From the NCBI GenBank assembly GCA_025642075.2, contig JAODUO010000546.1, forward strand, positions 162,501 through 226,500: DNA of 64,000 nucleotides. The letters run 5' to 3'. The translations under genes and the position numbers were made by a program. The notes under the pieces were generated by a model. The model was not told the DNA's origin, ran no database searches, and saw only the letters and a list, made by a program, of their open reading frames with translations. The stretch comes from Ridgeia piscesae. Taxonomy: Eukaryota > Annelida > Polychaeta > Sabellida > Siboglinidae. The stretch's first letter is position 1. Every line of letters begins with the position of its first letter. Of this stretch, positions 1 to 11,419 are shown piece after piece.

Positions 1-1180
1 AATCATCAAATATTGTAATACACACAAAATAAAATTTACATTTGTAAAAGAACTGTTTAAAGTAGTAACATTGATGCCGACTCCGTATATGCTCAACTAA
101 CGGTTTCATAACAGGAAGAGCGCAGCAGTCAATTGGCGGAAGTTTTACTGCCAACACAAATTGCTCTCCTCTGTAAAGGTATGTATAATAGTTATGTGAT
201 GGATGAATGCATGGGCTTATAGATCATATTATAAATTGCAGAAAATAAATAGATCCTCGGAAGAATCATCTAAGATCATTGTCACACTGCTCTTGTGATG
301 TTTTAAAACAAAATGTTGCCATTGTGGCTCTCGCCTTAAGACGTCAGCGTCACGATCATCTGATAAAGATTAGTGAATCAGAGACTTGCCCACAGGAGAC
401 GAAGAAGACATCAATCGATTTATGTATAATTTAATATTTGTTAATGGCATTGAATGTTTCATGTAATTCACATTGTCATATAAAAATACTAAGAAGGTAT
501 AGATGTCGGAAATAGAGGGTGGGTGGTCGTGCTAAGATTGTTGGAAGATGCATAAAAGGTTGTATTGAAGGTTCCAAAAAGGTTGTGGAAATTAAGGTCA
601 TCTATATAGATTGCGTATATGGTTGCTGGGAGGTCACCGATAGGTTGCATTTTGGTTGTGGGAAGGTCGTGTCACAATGTCATTTCGCAACGTCATCGCG
701 ATGTCATTAGGAGTCCACACAAAGACGTCGTAGCGACGTCATAATGACCAAAACGTGACGTCACGGCAACGTCATTACAACGTCAATTTGTTTGCAGGGT
801 GATCAAGCGTTCCAGCTCCCCTTTTTTCGAAATTAGAAAGGACAATTCCCAGACATACAAATGTATTTCTGCAGATAAATGATCCATCGATCATATCCTA
901 CAGATGACATACGTGATGTGACATTCGCGCCATTTCCGTAGACGACGACGTCATTGACTGGGTCAACACGTACGCGCGCTCCTCGAATCGTTGAGCGTCA
1001 TTTATAGCTAGAGTTTCGTACGTGTTACATTATGTTCAAAACCAGTCGATTTCAAAACACCAATACCATAGGGGTATTTTGAAAATCCGTTACGGCACTC
1101 GAAAATGTATTCAGACAAAACATAATTACGCGCACGAACTCGAGCACCATGGCAATGCGACAGGTGTGGGATACCACATT
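1..1180. other. Unassigned upstream region
   Basis: I find no supportable gene here. Short open frames lack recognisable domains and splice context. The only distinctive structure is the cluster of ACGTCA/TGACGT words at about 675-785, listed separately. Confidence 0.5.
675..785. promoter_or_regulatory. Cluster of ACGTCA / TGACGT words (CRE-like)
   Basis: In about 110 bp the words ACGTCA, GACGTC and TGACGTCA recur many times on both strands, including a perfect TGACGTCA palindrome. The octamer is the known CREB/ATF site, but the spacing and the related AACGTCATT variants also fit a decayed short tandem repeat. No transcription start can be tied to it. Confidence 0.3.
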
Positions 1181-1182
1181 TC

Positions 1183-4100
1183 ATGGATTCCACTCTGTTT
1201 TACCACCCAGAGGTGCCACTAGCTAATAGATACAGCGCTTTATCCGAGTCCGACCAACTCCACGACGAACCTGGCAGCCCTCTCCACACCTCATCACCCA
1301 AAGCTGCACAAAACTTGCCCAAAGATATACCTCCTACAAAGAACACGTTAAGAATATTGGTAGTCAATAGCCAATCCATATTCAAAAAATGCCACACCAC
1401 AGAATCTATCTCCCCATACATTATTGTTGCAACAGAAACCAGCTCACGGGTACAACGACAAATCCAGAATTTCTCCCACATGGCTATCACACAATATCTA
1501 GAAGAGACAGAGATGAGAACATCAATGATGGTCACGGCGGAACCTTATCGCACTTAAAGACGAGATAGTTGCAGAAGACATACCTGTAGCAAACGAAAAC
1601 CATATAGGAAGTGAAATATCAGCATGCAAAATTAATATGCCTCGCAACCGACCTCCACAAATCATAGTCGGTGTCTACCGTCCCCCTACCGTCCCCCTAA
1701 CAAAGTGAGATATCCCAAATCTCTAAACGACCTTTTCTTGAACATGAAAGCGGACCTAAGCCTAGAACAAATAGTACATGTAAACACCCGAGAGAAAAAC
1801 TGCCTGGACCTAGTTTTCACAAATCGACCATCACTTACAAATCGAACAGAGGACGTATTCGGAGTGAGTGACCATGCAGCAATCCTCCTTGAAATTACAG
1901 CCACCATCACATGTGCTAAACCTATTAGGAGGAAGATGTTCCTCTGGTCAATATCAAACTTGACAGAAATAAAGGCAGAAGCCACCAGACTAACATCATC
2001 AGTCCTACATACATTGTCAACTGATTCTCCTGTGGAAGAGATATTGCAGTCACTCAAAACCGGCCTAAAATCCCTAGTGAATAAACATGTCCAAAGCAAG
2101 ATGACTTCAACGAGACACAACCAACCCTGGGTAAACACAAACATCAAACGACTAGCAAAACAAAAACAGCGGGCGTATAAGCAAGCAAAACAAACCCAGA
2201 AATGGGAACGGTACCGCTGTCTGAAAAGCGAACTCCAGCGGTCTTGCAGACAAGCACACAACCAATATGTAAACAATGTATAATCACCGATGCAGGATCC
2301 AGTGCTAAGAAAAAACGTTTGACCTAGCTATGTCAAACCAAAACGCAATGATAAGGTTGGAGTATCCCCCTGAAGAAAGATGGCCAGACATGCAGTGACA
2401 GTAAAACCCAAGCTGATATTTCAAAAGACCAATTCTCATCAGTATTCACAACAGAACTTGATAGACCTCTACCCAGATTAGCTAGGACCCAGCTCATATC
2501 CAACAATACCAGACATGAATATCACTGTCAACGGAGTTTACAAACTCCTAGCTGGACTAAACCCACATAAAGCAACAGGACCTGATGAAATCCCCACCAG
2601 AACATTGAAAGAAGCAGCAGCCGAGCTGTCCCTGCTGTAACTCTCCTATTCCAGGCTTCCCTTCAGCAAAACACCCCATCTCACTGGCTTAAAGTAAACG
2701 TAGTACCGGCATTCAAGAAAGGTGACAGAAGTAAAGCAGAAAATTACCGACCCATCTTCCTAACCTCAGTTTTGTGCAAACTCCTGGAACATAATATAAT
2801 CCGCTCCCACACCATGACGCATTTTGATACCCACAATATACTCTCAGACACCCAGCATGGTTTCAGAAAACACAGATCAACAGAAACACAACCAATAAGA
2901 ACAATTCATGACCTCGCACAGACACTCGAGGAGGGAGGCCAAATGGACTGCATCCTTCTCGACTTCAGTAAAGCTTTTGATAAAGTACCCCACAGAAAAC
3001 TACTAAACAAATTAAATATTACGGAGTGTGTGGAAACACCCTAAACTGGACATCATCATTCCTCCAAAACCGTACCCAAACAGTCCTTGTAAATGGCAAA
3101 ACATCCAGAGATCGAGACCCCGGTCCTATCAGGCGTCCCGCGGGGCACTGTGTTGGGGCCGCTGCTGTTTCTAGCATACATCAATGATATGCCAGACTGC
3201 GTAACATCACAAATCAAACTATTTGCAGATGACAGTTTGTTGTATGCCAGAATCAGCGGCGAGGAAGACGCAGTGCGCCTACAGGAGGATCTCAACAGGC
3301 TCACGGGATGGGAAGATGCATGGTTAGTGAACTTCCATCCAGCTAAATGTGAAACACTAAGGATTACAAATAAAATTAAACCCATCAACCATGACTACTA
3401 TTATCCATAACCACAAACTGTCTCTAGCCATAGACCATATCCCTAAATCGAAGCACGAGAAAGCTAGACAAAGGGCAACCAATCAGGAAGAACGCCTACA
3501 CAACACCGCAAAACACTTAGGCGTAAACATTAATAGCAAACTGTCCTGGAACCACCATGTAGATGCAATCACAAAGAAAGCAAATAGCACCCTCGCCTTT
3601 CTTAGATGCAACACCAGCAATTGCATGCCCAAGACCAGTCAAAGCATACTGCTATCAAACCTGTATCAGACCTACACTAGAATATGCCTCCACTGTCTGG
3701 GACCCAACCACCAAACAAAATATATACAAACTCGAAATGGTGCAGAGGCGAGCAGCCAGATACGTACAGAGTGCCTGGCGGTGTGGTGGTCCCAGATTCG
3801 ACCAGTCCAGGATTCGTACGAATCTGGAACCGCGACGGTAGCGCTCCCAGATTCGTACCGGGGCAGGATTCGCCTTTGTTACTAACGTAGTTTCCGTTAG
3901 TAATACATCAAGTATTGAAAATATATTGTTATCACGCACATCTTTAATAAAAATGGAGTAACTTATGTGATCATTTTCATGTGTTGTGTTATTTAATCGA
4001 ATCTCGGCCCGGGCATGACGTATGCCGTTGCCACTACGTCAGAGCGCGGCAGAACAGATAAAAGCGATCATTGCGCATGCGCGCGCATGCGCGATATGCG

Positions 4101-4560
4101 TTTAGACGAATCCTGGACTGGTCGAATCTGGGACCGCCACACCGGCGCCACAGTAGCCCGACTGAAATGGTGAAAAAATTGAAATGGCAGTCCTTGGAAC
4201 ACCGCAGTCACACAGCTAGGCTCACTATGATGTATACAATCCAACACGGCTTAGTTGACATCCCTCTCAGCAAATACACCCAGCCAGCGCGTACCCATTG
4301 TGCCACAGAACATCTAGCCGCTGGGCGTAGAGGGCACCCCTTACAACTCATGGTTCAACGCTCCCGGCTACAAGCCTATAAGCATTCTTTCTTCATAAGC
4401 ACAATAGAACACTGGAACAAACTCACAGCCCAAACAATATATGCTCCCTCCATAGAGGCTTTCAAGCAATGCCTTGAGCGTGACAGCACTGCATTATATG
4501 GTTGTGACTATAACGTATCGTGACTTCTGTTTTTAACATGCACTTGAAGAAGAAGAAGAC
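1183..4560 (+). mobile_element. Broken non-LTR retrotransposon (LINE, CR1/Jockey-like), ORF2 relic
   Basis: The fragments follow LINE ORF2 order. A start of an AP-endonuclease domain (RILVVNSQSIFKK, PYIIVATET) lies near 1350-1440. The end of that domain (NCLDLVFTN, VSDHAAILLEI) is at 1798-1910. A basic linker follows, then reverse transcriptase with KGDRSKAENYRP near 2720, DFSKAFDKVPHRKLL near 2960, GVPRGTVLGPLLF near 3135 and the catalytic FADD box near 3222. The C-terminal region (QRRAARYVQSAW, then MVKKLKWQSLE) is split by an inserted inverted-repeat element at 3780-4143. Several frameshifts and stops and a missing central endonuclease segment, marked by a duplicated ACCGTCCCCCT near 1677-1700, show it is dead. 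The 3' end is a short GAA run. Clade assignment is by motif pattern only. Confidence 0.88.
3780..4143. mobile_element. 364-bp MITE-like element with 38-bp terminal inverted repeats, nested in the LINE
   Basis: The two ends match as inverted repeats at 37 of 38 positions, starting GGTGTGG and continuing through the shared CCCAGATTCGACCAGTCC. GGC stands at both outer borders, consistent with a 3-bp target duplication. Deleting the element and one GGC rejoins the interrupted LINE frame exactly (TGG CGC CAC AGT), which fixes the boundaries. The interior has no coding capacity, holds more AGATTCG copies and a GCGCATGCGCGC palindrome. The superfamily is not recognised; a 3-bp duplication is known for PIF/Harbinger and CACTA-type elements. 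Confidence 0.85.
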
Positions 4561-4930
4561 CCCAATGATACGTTATCTTGACGCCTCGACGTGTCAAATG
4601 CAACTAGAATACGTTTTGGTGTCAATGCGTAGACCTTGCGATTTGATCCCTGTATAGGACGTAGTAGTTTATGTGAAGATTTAATTTGTTTTAAACCACA
4701 TAACATCGTGTGTGCAGTTTGCTGGACCTATGCACATAGCACAGCACAGACCAATGAATTATGTGACCAAATAATTGGATAAACAGAATATCCCCTATTG
4801 TCGCTCGGTGTCATGCATGCAGTCACTGCAGTGTCTGCGCTCAATTGGCAAACCGCTCATTTAGCTACGATCGCACTGGAGTACATACTGTAGTCCAATG
4901 CTAGTGTAACTGTCAACCCAATTTCTGACA
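4561..4930. other. LINE to COX18 intergenic region
   Basis: About 370 bp between the LINE tail and the COX18 start codon. It should hold the COX18 promoter and 5' UTR. I see no clear TATA box or other diagnostic element. Confidence 0.4.
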
Positions 4931-7900
4931 ATGTCGTGTTTGACAAGATTTAGTGGCGTGCGATGCATTGCACGACACTCGAAGCTAGCCACACTGAGAA
5001 CTCGACAGTACAGCGGCCTTGCTGCGTTCAACTTCAACTCAAAGTCAAACAAACATGCGTTGCTCCACCGCGAGTCGTCACCTCTCGGTCACTATATCAC
5101 AGATGATAACCTGTGCACATCCTTTGTATCAGCAAGACACTTCTCAAGAGAAAGCTTTGATTACTACTTTTCGCCAGAATTTCCACCAATCGGATATGCT
5201 GAGAAGTTGCTGGAGACCATGCACGATGCTACTGGTCTGCCTTGGTGGGCTAGTTTAGCACTGACCACGATCATGCTTAGGACAATTGTAACTATGCCGC
5301 TCAGTATATATGCTGCACATATTTCTGTGAAGATTGAACGCTTGCAACCTGAGATAAAAGATATGGGGAAAAGGCTGGCAGGAGAGGTTGCCATGGCTAC
5401 GAGAAAGTTCTCATGGAACAAAGCAACAGCAAAGCGCCACTTCAAAAGAAATGTTTGTTACACTACATGTTACACTATATACATTGTACTTGCTATTTGA
5501 ATGAATGTTTAATTCTAAACAGTGCTGTGTGTATGCATTCATGCATGTGAGAGAGCTTAGGGATTAATTTTGCTGTATTGAATTTGATGTAACCATAATC
5601 ATATTATCACATATCAGCTACATCTTGTGTTCATCCATTTTTTTTCATGCAAATGGCGTAATTATATTTTGTTCTCCTACTGGAAATATTTTACACCGCC
5701 TACAATATGCATGCATCCTATTTAATGCACCAAATTAAAACCCATGGAATCAGTGGTATATAATTTTATACATCAATGCCATTCTTAAGTATTTTGCTAA
5801 GATACACAAGGTCTGAACTGCTATGACCTGTCGCACACAGTACTAACAATAATAATGTACATGTTGCATGATCAGATGAAGCGACTGGTGAAAGACCTAT
5901 ATATCCGAGACAACTGCCACCCAATGAAGACAATGCTGGTGGCATGGCTGCAGCTTCCCATGTGGTTCAGTTTGTCATTTGCATTGAGAAACATGGCAGG
6001 GGCTCTTCCAGTTCGTGGAGGTAATTATGAATATTTGTTCTTCAGTGGGTAATGTAGTCATTGCAGTTTAATCCAGTTCCGATGTTTTAAATTTATTTCT
6101 TGAAAAAACATAAAGAAAATCTTAATAAATCAATCAAATAAGTTGCATCAGTTTTCTTTTCATGTGTTACACATACATATTAAATTGTTTTACAAAAAGT
6201 GTTGAACAGTTGAAAAAATTAAACTGATGATGCACATTTACATATAGGGCCTGTAAGTGTGTCATGATACATGGCAAGACTCCACGCGACTGGATCTGAT
6301 TGGGGACAGGACACAATAATGATATTCTAACAACGGAAGACAGTTGTTGTTTCCAACTGATGAATACTAGGAAAATCAGGTCATAAATATCTTGTTATAG
6401 CTTTCTCATCTTGACTGTCCGATTTAATATTGAGTTTACCACACTGTCATAGACATATAGCGATTTACATAGCACAGATAGTATGAACCATTTTTAGCCA
6501 TATACATAGACTCGTTTTTTACACGATTCGCATTTTATTTTTTGCTGTATGTTGTGGTTTCACAACAGTTCGATAAGTATCTGACAGAAAATGTACATAA
6601 TCATGACATGTACACATTTGCTGTAAAACAAGTTGTACTGTGCAAAAGAATGCATTCTTCATTACTTGTCAAGATCGCGAAACACAAGTACTAGCCACTG
6701 ATGCCATGGCAATCACCGTAATAATCTATTAAGATGCATGATCTCCATGATCATTCTTACCGGCAAAATGTTTCTGCTTGTAAAATCAGTGATGCGTTGT
6801 TTTCTCTGAGATATTTTGTGATCTTGTATTTGTTAATCTTAGTTGCTTTCATGCGAGAAATTGTTGATCCATAAATAATTACCCTTCAGGAAATACAGCT
6901 ATTTGGGGACAGCCCGATTATCACAACTAAAAACAAAACAATGTAAAATCTTTTAACATGGAGAAAATGGACTTCCAGCCTCCAAATGCCCTCAACCTCG
7001 TTTTCAAGTGCGAAACTGACCTATATCACTGATGCGTTTTTTCTCTGAGAGATTTTGTGATCTTGTATTTATTGATCTGAATTGATTTCATGTGAGAAAT
7101 TTTTGATACGTAAATAATTTTATTTGGTATGCAAATATGAATCGTTGTATCTTTGACATTTTCATAATTTTACTGCACTGGCGCATTTATGAAGTCTTCC
7201 TTCAACATCAATGGACATGTTGTTAATCACCGTTTCACAAAAAGGAATGTTATCGTATGTTCTGTTTAGATTTGCCTGTGCTGCGTCCTGATCTGGCAAC
7301 AGAAGGAGCTCTGTGGTTCAACAACTTGCTGCTCCCTGACACAACGTTCATCTTGCCTGTCACTCTGGCTGTTAGCAGTCTCCTCATCACTGAGGTCAGC
7401 ATTTACTCCTTAAATGTCACCAACACGTAGTGATGGTGAAACAACATAGTCTAATCACTTTTGTGGTGGATTTTAGAATTATATAGGCTAAGGCACATTT
7501 TGTATACAGTATATATATTGTATTATGTATATATGTTATTGGGTGGTTTAATGCAAAGCTCTGGTATAAACTTATATCTGCCTTGTCATTTACAGCAATT
7601 TAGCCATGACTCTGAGTAAATAATTCCACAATTACAACAGGACGCACCATAAATTACTTTAAGGATTGTTGCATACATTTTCAAATAAAAAGACGTTAAA
7701 AGCATTATGTATTGGTTGATTGTGGTTCAGTTGGCAGCACATATCATACATTCCATTGGCGCCAACTAATTAGTGAAACAAAGTCTCAAAGGAGATACCG
7801 TTGTATAAAATGTAAAACATGTCGCTATAGCAGGAGTTTTGTGCCGGTGGCCATTAGAATGTTGAATGCTAAATGAGTCATATTGATGTCACCCGATTGA

Positions 7901-10762
7901 ATTGTTCTTGTAGTGTATACATCTGGAAATTCATTTGCATTTTGTTGAGACCATCCCATATATTTTAGATGTGATCATGAGTTGTAAAATGCATATCCTT
8001 TTTAAGGACAATAAAGTAAAGTGAAAGTGAAAGTGAAAGTGAAACGTATATTAAGTCACAGTGTCTAGATCAACGCACCCTCAATGCAGAGCTGCGCACT
8101 CTGGTTCAAATATGAATGTGTTGCCGTGTTGAACTTTGGGCAAATTTGTTCACTACATTGCTAAAAATATAAAGAGTATCTGGCCAAAAACAGTGGTGGT
8201 TATATGAGTATAAATAATTGTTGCACAATAACTGCAGCATAGCTGAATGCTTCCCTTCGAAATGAATCTTGTGTTCGATTTAATAAAGTGTAAAACCCTT
8301 TGAGCAGACCTTTATTTCTTTACTTTTTGGATTGACATTATTGCATAGTAGTAGTTTCAGTGTTGCATGCCGTGCAAGTTGTAATTGTGGTTTAAACAGT
8401 ATAACAAAAATGGTAATTTATTGCACATTATGTTTTGAAGGGGCTGTTGGTGGTTTGAACCATATTAAATGGCTACCCAAAATTGCCTGATCTTTATTAA
8501 CGAGAAATTATGTGGTTTTCTGAAATATTTGAACCTGTCTGTTGGTATGATTGAACAAGTATACTTGAAGTGTAAGCTGTTCTTCAAATAACCTGGTAGT
8601 GTTTCTGACCTGTTTTGAACATTGGCCTTTATAGTTAAATAGTTGTTCTGCAAGGTTGCGTCATGATGGCCTCATATATCATTAATAATTCCCCCCAAGT
8701 GTCACATTTACCACATAGTTCAGTGTTAAATTGCATAAGCCCAATCATAAAAGTTTGCACCCTGTGTCATTTCTAGAAGTACTCACAAGAAGAAGAAGTG
8801 AAGCTGACCATTATTTCTGTTTATATGTTTATGTGGCATCCAGATGCATGCTTTGAGAAGAGGAAAACCGACGTTGATCCAGAATATATTCACCTACGGA
8901 TTCCGAGGAATAAGCATCTTTATGATACCAATTGCTGCCGCGGTTCCAAGTGTAAGCGTCACTACGTCATAACACCAACAGCAGTAAAAGTAAATGACTG
9001 TAGATGTGGCCAAAATAACATTATATTATGTATGATTAAAATGTATAATTCATTAATATAATATGCCTATGTTTGATTATAGAATTTATTTAACAAATAT
9101 GATTAAATTTAAATGTGACAACCAATAACCTGTTGCATAATATCGATATATTACAAACAATACTAACAAAATTTGAGAATGGATTGTTGCTTTGAAAACC
9201 ACAAATCCATTCTCAAAAGTATGATAACTTATATAACAAGTTGTTGCCAAAATAAATACATCATGATTGTTACGTTCTGTGTGTGACTATCTGAGGTCTT
9301 GTTACACTGAGCATTATTGAACATCTGTGTCCTATTACAATGTCTGTGTTTGACCATCTGGGTCGTGTTACAATGTCTGTGTTTGACCATATGTGTCGTG
9401 TTACTGTGTCTGTGTTTGACCATGTGTGTCCTGTTACCGTGTATGTGTTTGACCATCTGTGTCCTGTTACAGTTCTGAGTTTGACCATCTGTGTCCTGTT
9501 ACAGTGTATGTGTTTGAGCATCTGTGTCCTGTTACAGTGCATGCGTTTGACCATCTGTGTCCTGTTACAGTGCATGTGTTTGACCATCTGTGTCCTGTTA
9601 CAGTGCATGTGTTTGACCACCTGTGTTCTGTTACAGTTCTGAGTTTGACCATCTGTATGCTATTACAGTTTTGTGTTTGACCAAGTGTCCTGTTACAGTT
9701 CTGTGTTTGACCATGTGTGTCCTGTTACAGTTCTGAGTTTGACCATCTGTATGCAATTACAGTTCTGTGTTTGACCATGTGTGCTGTTACAGTTCTGTGT
9801 TTGACCATCTGTGTCCTGTTACAGTGCATGTGTTTGACCATCTGTGTCCTGTTACAGTTCGGTGTTTGACCATGTGTGTCCTGTTACAGTGCATGTGTTT
9901 GACCATCTGTGTCCTGTTACAGTTCTGTGTTTGACCATCTGTGTCCTGTTACAGTTCTGTGTTTGACCATGTGTGTCCTGTTACAGTTCTGTGTTTGACC
10001 ATGTGTGTCCTGTTACAGTGCATGTGTTTGACCATCTGTGTCCTGTTACAGTGCATGTGTGTGACCATCTGTGTCATGTTACAGTGCATGTGTTTGACCA
10101 TATGTGTCCTGTTACAGTTCTGAGTTTGACCATCTGTGTCCTGTTACAGTTCTGTGTTTGACCATGTGTGTCCTGTTACAGTGTATGTGTTTGACCATAT
10201 GTGTCCTGTTACAGTTTTGTGTTTGACCAAGTCCTGTTACAGTTCTGTGTTTGACCATGTGTGTCATGTTGCCGTTCTGTGTTTGACCATGTGTGTCCTG
10301 TTACAGTTCTGTGTTTGACCATATGTGTCCTGTTACAGTGCATGTGCTTGACCATCTGTGTCCTGTTACAGTGCATGTGTTTGACCATCTGTGTCCTGTT
10401 ACAGTGCATGTGTTTGACTGTCTGTGTCCTGTCAAATGCATGTGTTTGACCATCTGTGTTTTGTTACAGTGCATGTGTTTGACCATCAGTGTCCTGTTAC
10501 AGTCATATGTTTGACCGTCTGTGTCCTGTCAAATGCATGTGTTTTGACCATCTGTGTTTTGTTACAGTGCATGTGTCTCTACTGGACTTGCTCCAGTCTC
10601 TACGGTCTCACACAGAACATACTGCTCAAGTGTCCATCTGTGCGGCGGGCGGTTGGCCTCCCCAAGATGCCGAGTGAGAGCAGCACGCCGTTCAGAGACA
10701 TGTGGGAGATCGCACAAGAAAAATACCTGCGCAAAAAACCAGCAGACCAGCTCAGTGAATAG
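4931..10762 (+). CDS. COX18: COX18, mitochondrial inner-membrane insertase (Oxa1/YidC/Alb3 family)
   Basis: COX18 exports the C-terminal tail of cytochrome c oxidase subunit 2 across the mitochondrial inner membrane. Five exons: 4931-5452, 5876-6020, 7270-7394, 8844-8951 and 10568-10762. Introns are GT/AG and phases join without a stop, giving 364 aa, similar to vertebrate COX18. Residues 1-75 are a basic, Ser/Arg-rich region consistent with a mitochondrial presequence. Family blocks in order: TGLPWWASL near 107, LQPEIKDMGKRL near 140, LYIRDNCHPMKTMLVAWLQ near 181, LPMWFSLSFALRNM, GALWFNNLLLPDTTFILPV near 235, FMIPIAAAVPS near 290, and LYWTCSSLYGLTQNILL near 304. Exon 4 (108 bp) was found by family match (HALRRGKPTLIQNIFTYGF). 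The initiator is the first Met of the open frame. The acceptor of exon 5 is the last of dozens of near-copies in the preceding minisatellite. No inactivating change was seen. Confidence 0.95.
6788..7125. repeat. Direct repeat of about 90 bp in COX18 intron 2
   Basis: Two diverged copies at about 6788-6885 and 7030-7125 share GATGCGTT, TTCTCTGAGA, ATTTTGTGATCTTGTATTT and GAGAAAT, separated by about 145 bp of unrelated sequence. This may be a local duplication or two partial insertions of one element. Confidence 0.7.
7775..8045 (+). mobile_element. LINE 3' end with (GTGAAA)n tail
   Basis: A short coding remnant, RSFVPVAIRMLN followed by a stop near 7870, matches the usual end of L2/CR1-type ORF2 proteins (K/RSFVPxAIxxLN). 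About 150 bp of 3' UTR follows, ending in GGACAATAAAGT and several GTGAAA copies at about 8014-8044. That is the layout of 5'-truncated LINE insertions. It lies in COX18 intron 3. Confidence 0.6.
8055..8310 (+). mobile_element. Degenerate tRNA-derived SINE-like repeat
   Basis: It shares the ordered words GGGCAA, TTCACTACATTGCT, AGAGTATCTGGCC, ACAGTGGTGG and GCTGAATGCTTCCC with the better copies elsewhere in the window, including those on the opposite strand at 15.2, 25.1 and 58.7 kb. The tRNA-like head (GGTTCAAAT box) is weak. Confidence 0.6.
9315..10575 (+). repeat. 32/33-bp minisatellite (about 38 copies) spanning the acceptor of COX18 exon 5
   Basis: Each unit reads roughly GTTTGACCATCTGTG then TCCTGTTACAG then TGCATGT (33 bp) or TTCTGT (32 bp). 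The last unit runs directly into the real acceptor GTTACAG at 10561-10567 and the first exon bases TGCATGTGT. Most units therefore carry a polypyrimidine-AG acceptor look-alike. The two unit types are interspersed. The array fills most of intron 4 (8952-10567). Continuous open frames through it, with MVKHMHCNRTQ-like repeats on the minus strand, are artefacts of unit length. Confidence 0.95.
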
Positions 10763-10769
10763 CATTAAG

Positions 10770-11130
10770 GTTGATGACACGTGACATGTTACAATGTCCA
10801 GGACAATGTTCTATTACAGATGACACTCACCAAAGTGACTGTGACAGTTGACATTGTCATCTGTAGCAGTTGACACTATTTTTTGTGATAGGTGACGTGT
10901 ATGTTTTGATGATTGAATGAGTTGACATCATCTCTGACAGTTGACCCTGTCACCTTTCATAAATAACACTGTCATATGTGACGAATGACACTACCTCTTG
11001 TGATACTTCATGACATTTTGAATGATAGTTAACGCTGTCTCCTATGATAGATGACAGTGTCACTAATGACAAATGGTACTCTTCTGTGACAGTTGACACT
11101 GTCTCCTGTGACAGATTAGTCAATATTATA
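10770..11130. repeat. Degenerate short tandem repeat after COX18
   Basis: Words of the type GTTGACACTGTC and CTGTGACAG recur about every 25-35 bp in diverged form just past the COX18 stop. It probably lies in the 3' UTR or immediately downstream. Similar TTGGTGACACTG words occur in the array of protease intron 7, but both are low complexity. Confidence 0.55.
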
Positions 11131-11313
11131 GATGCTCTCTTTTATAACAGTGGAGACTGTGTTTTATCAGAGTTCAAATCTAACAGCATGTCAACTCATG
11201 CCATTATGGTGGTGTCATGACATTGACATGGAAGTTGTGGTAATTATGAGATAATTCCAGCCAGGGGTAAATCGACTATACATACAGATTTTATATAATT
11301 GTGGAAGATAATG

Positions 11314-11319
11314 AATAAA
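11314..11319 (+). terminator. Candidate COX18 polyadenylation signal
   Basis: An AATAAA hexamer lies about 550 bp after the COX18 stop, and a second one at 11410-11415. These are the closest canonical signals that I noticed. No transcript evidence is available. Confidence 0.4.
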
Positions 11320-11419
11320 TATCTTAAATGCGTGTTTTGATTTTTTGGTTTTCATGTTCAGCTAACATCAACTGCAATGTGCACCAGAATTACATTAAAT
11401 ACATTGTAGAATAAATATG

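Noticed and set aside
9229..10514. His/Cys-rich repetitive frames (MVKHMHCNRTQ, CVLLQCMCLT)
   Set aside because: Translations of the 32/33-bp intronic minisatellite of COX18.
9315..10575. CRISPR-like regular repeat array
   Set aside because: Repeats are directly tandem without unique spacers, in an intron of an animal gene. The same holds for the 42-, 52- and 54-bp arrays.
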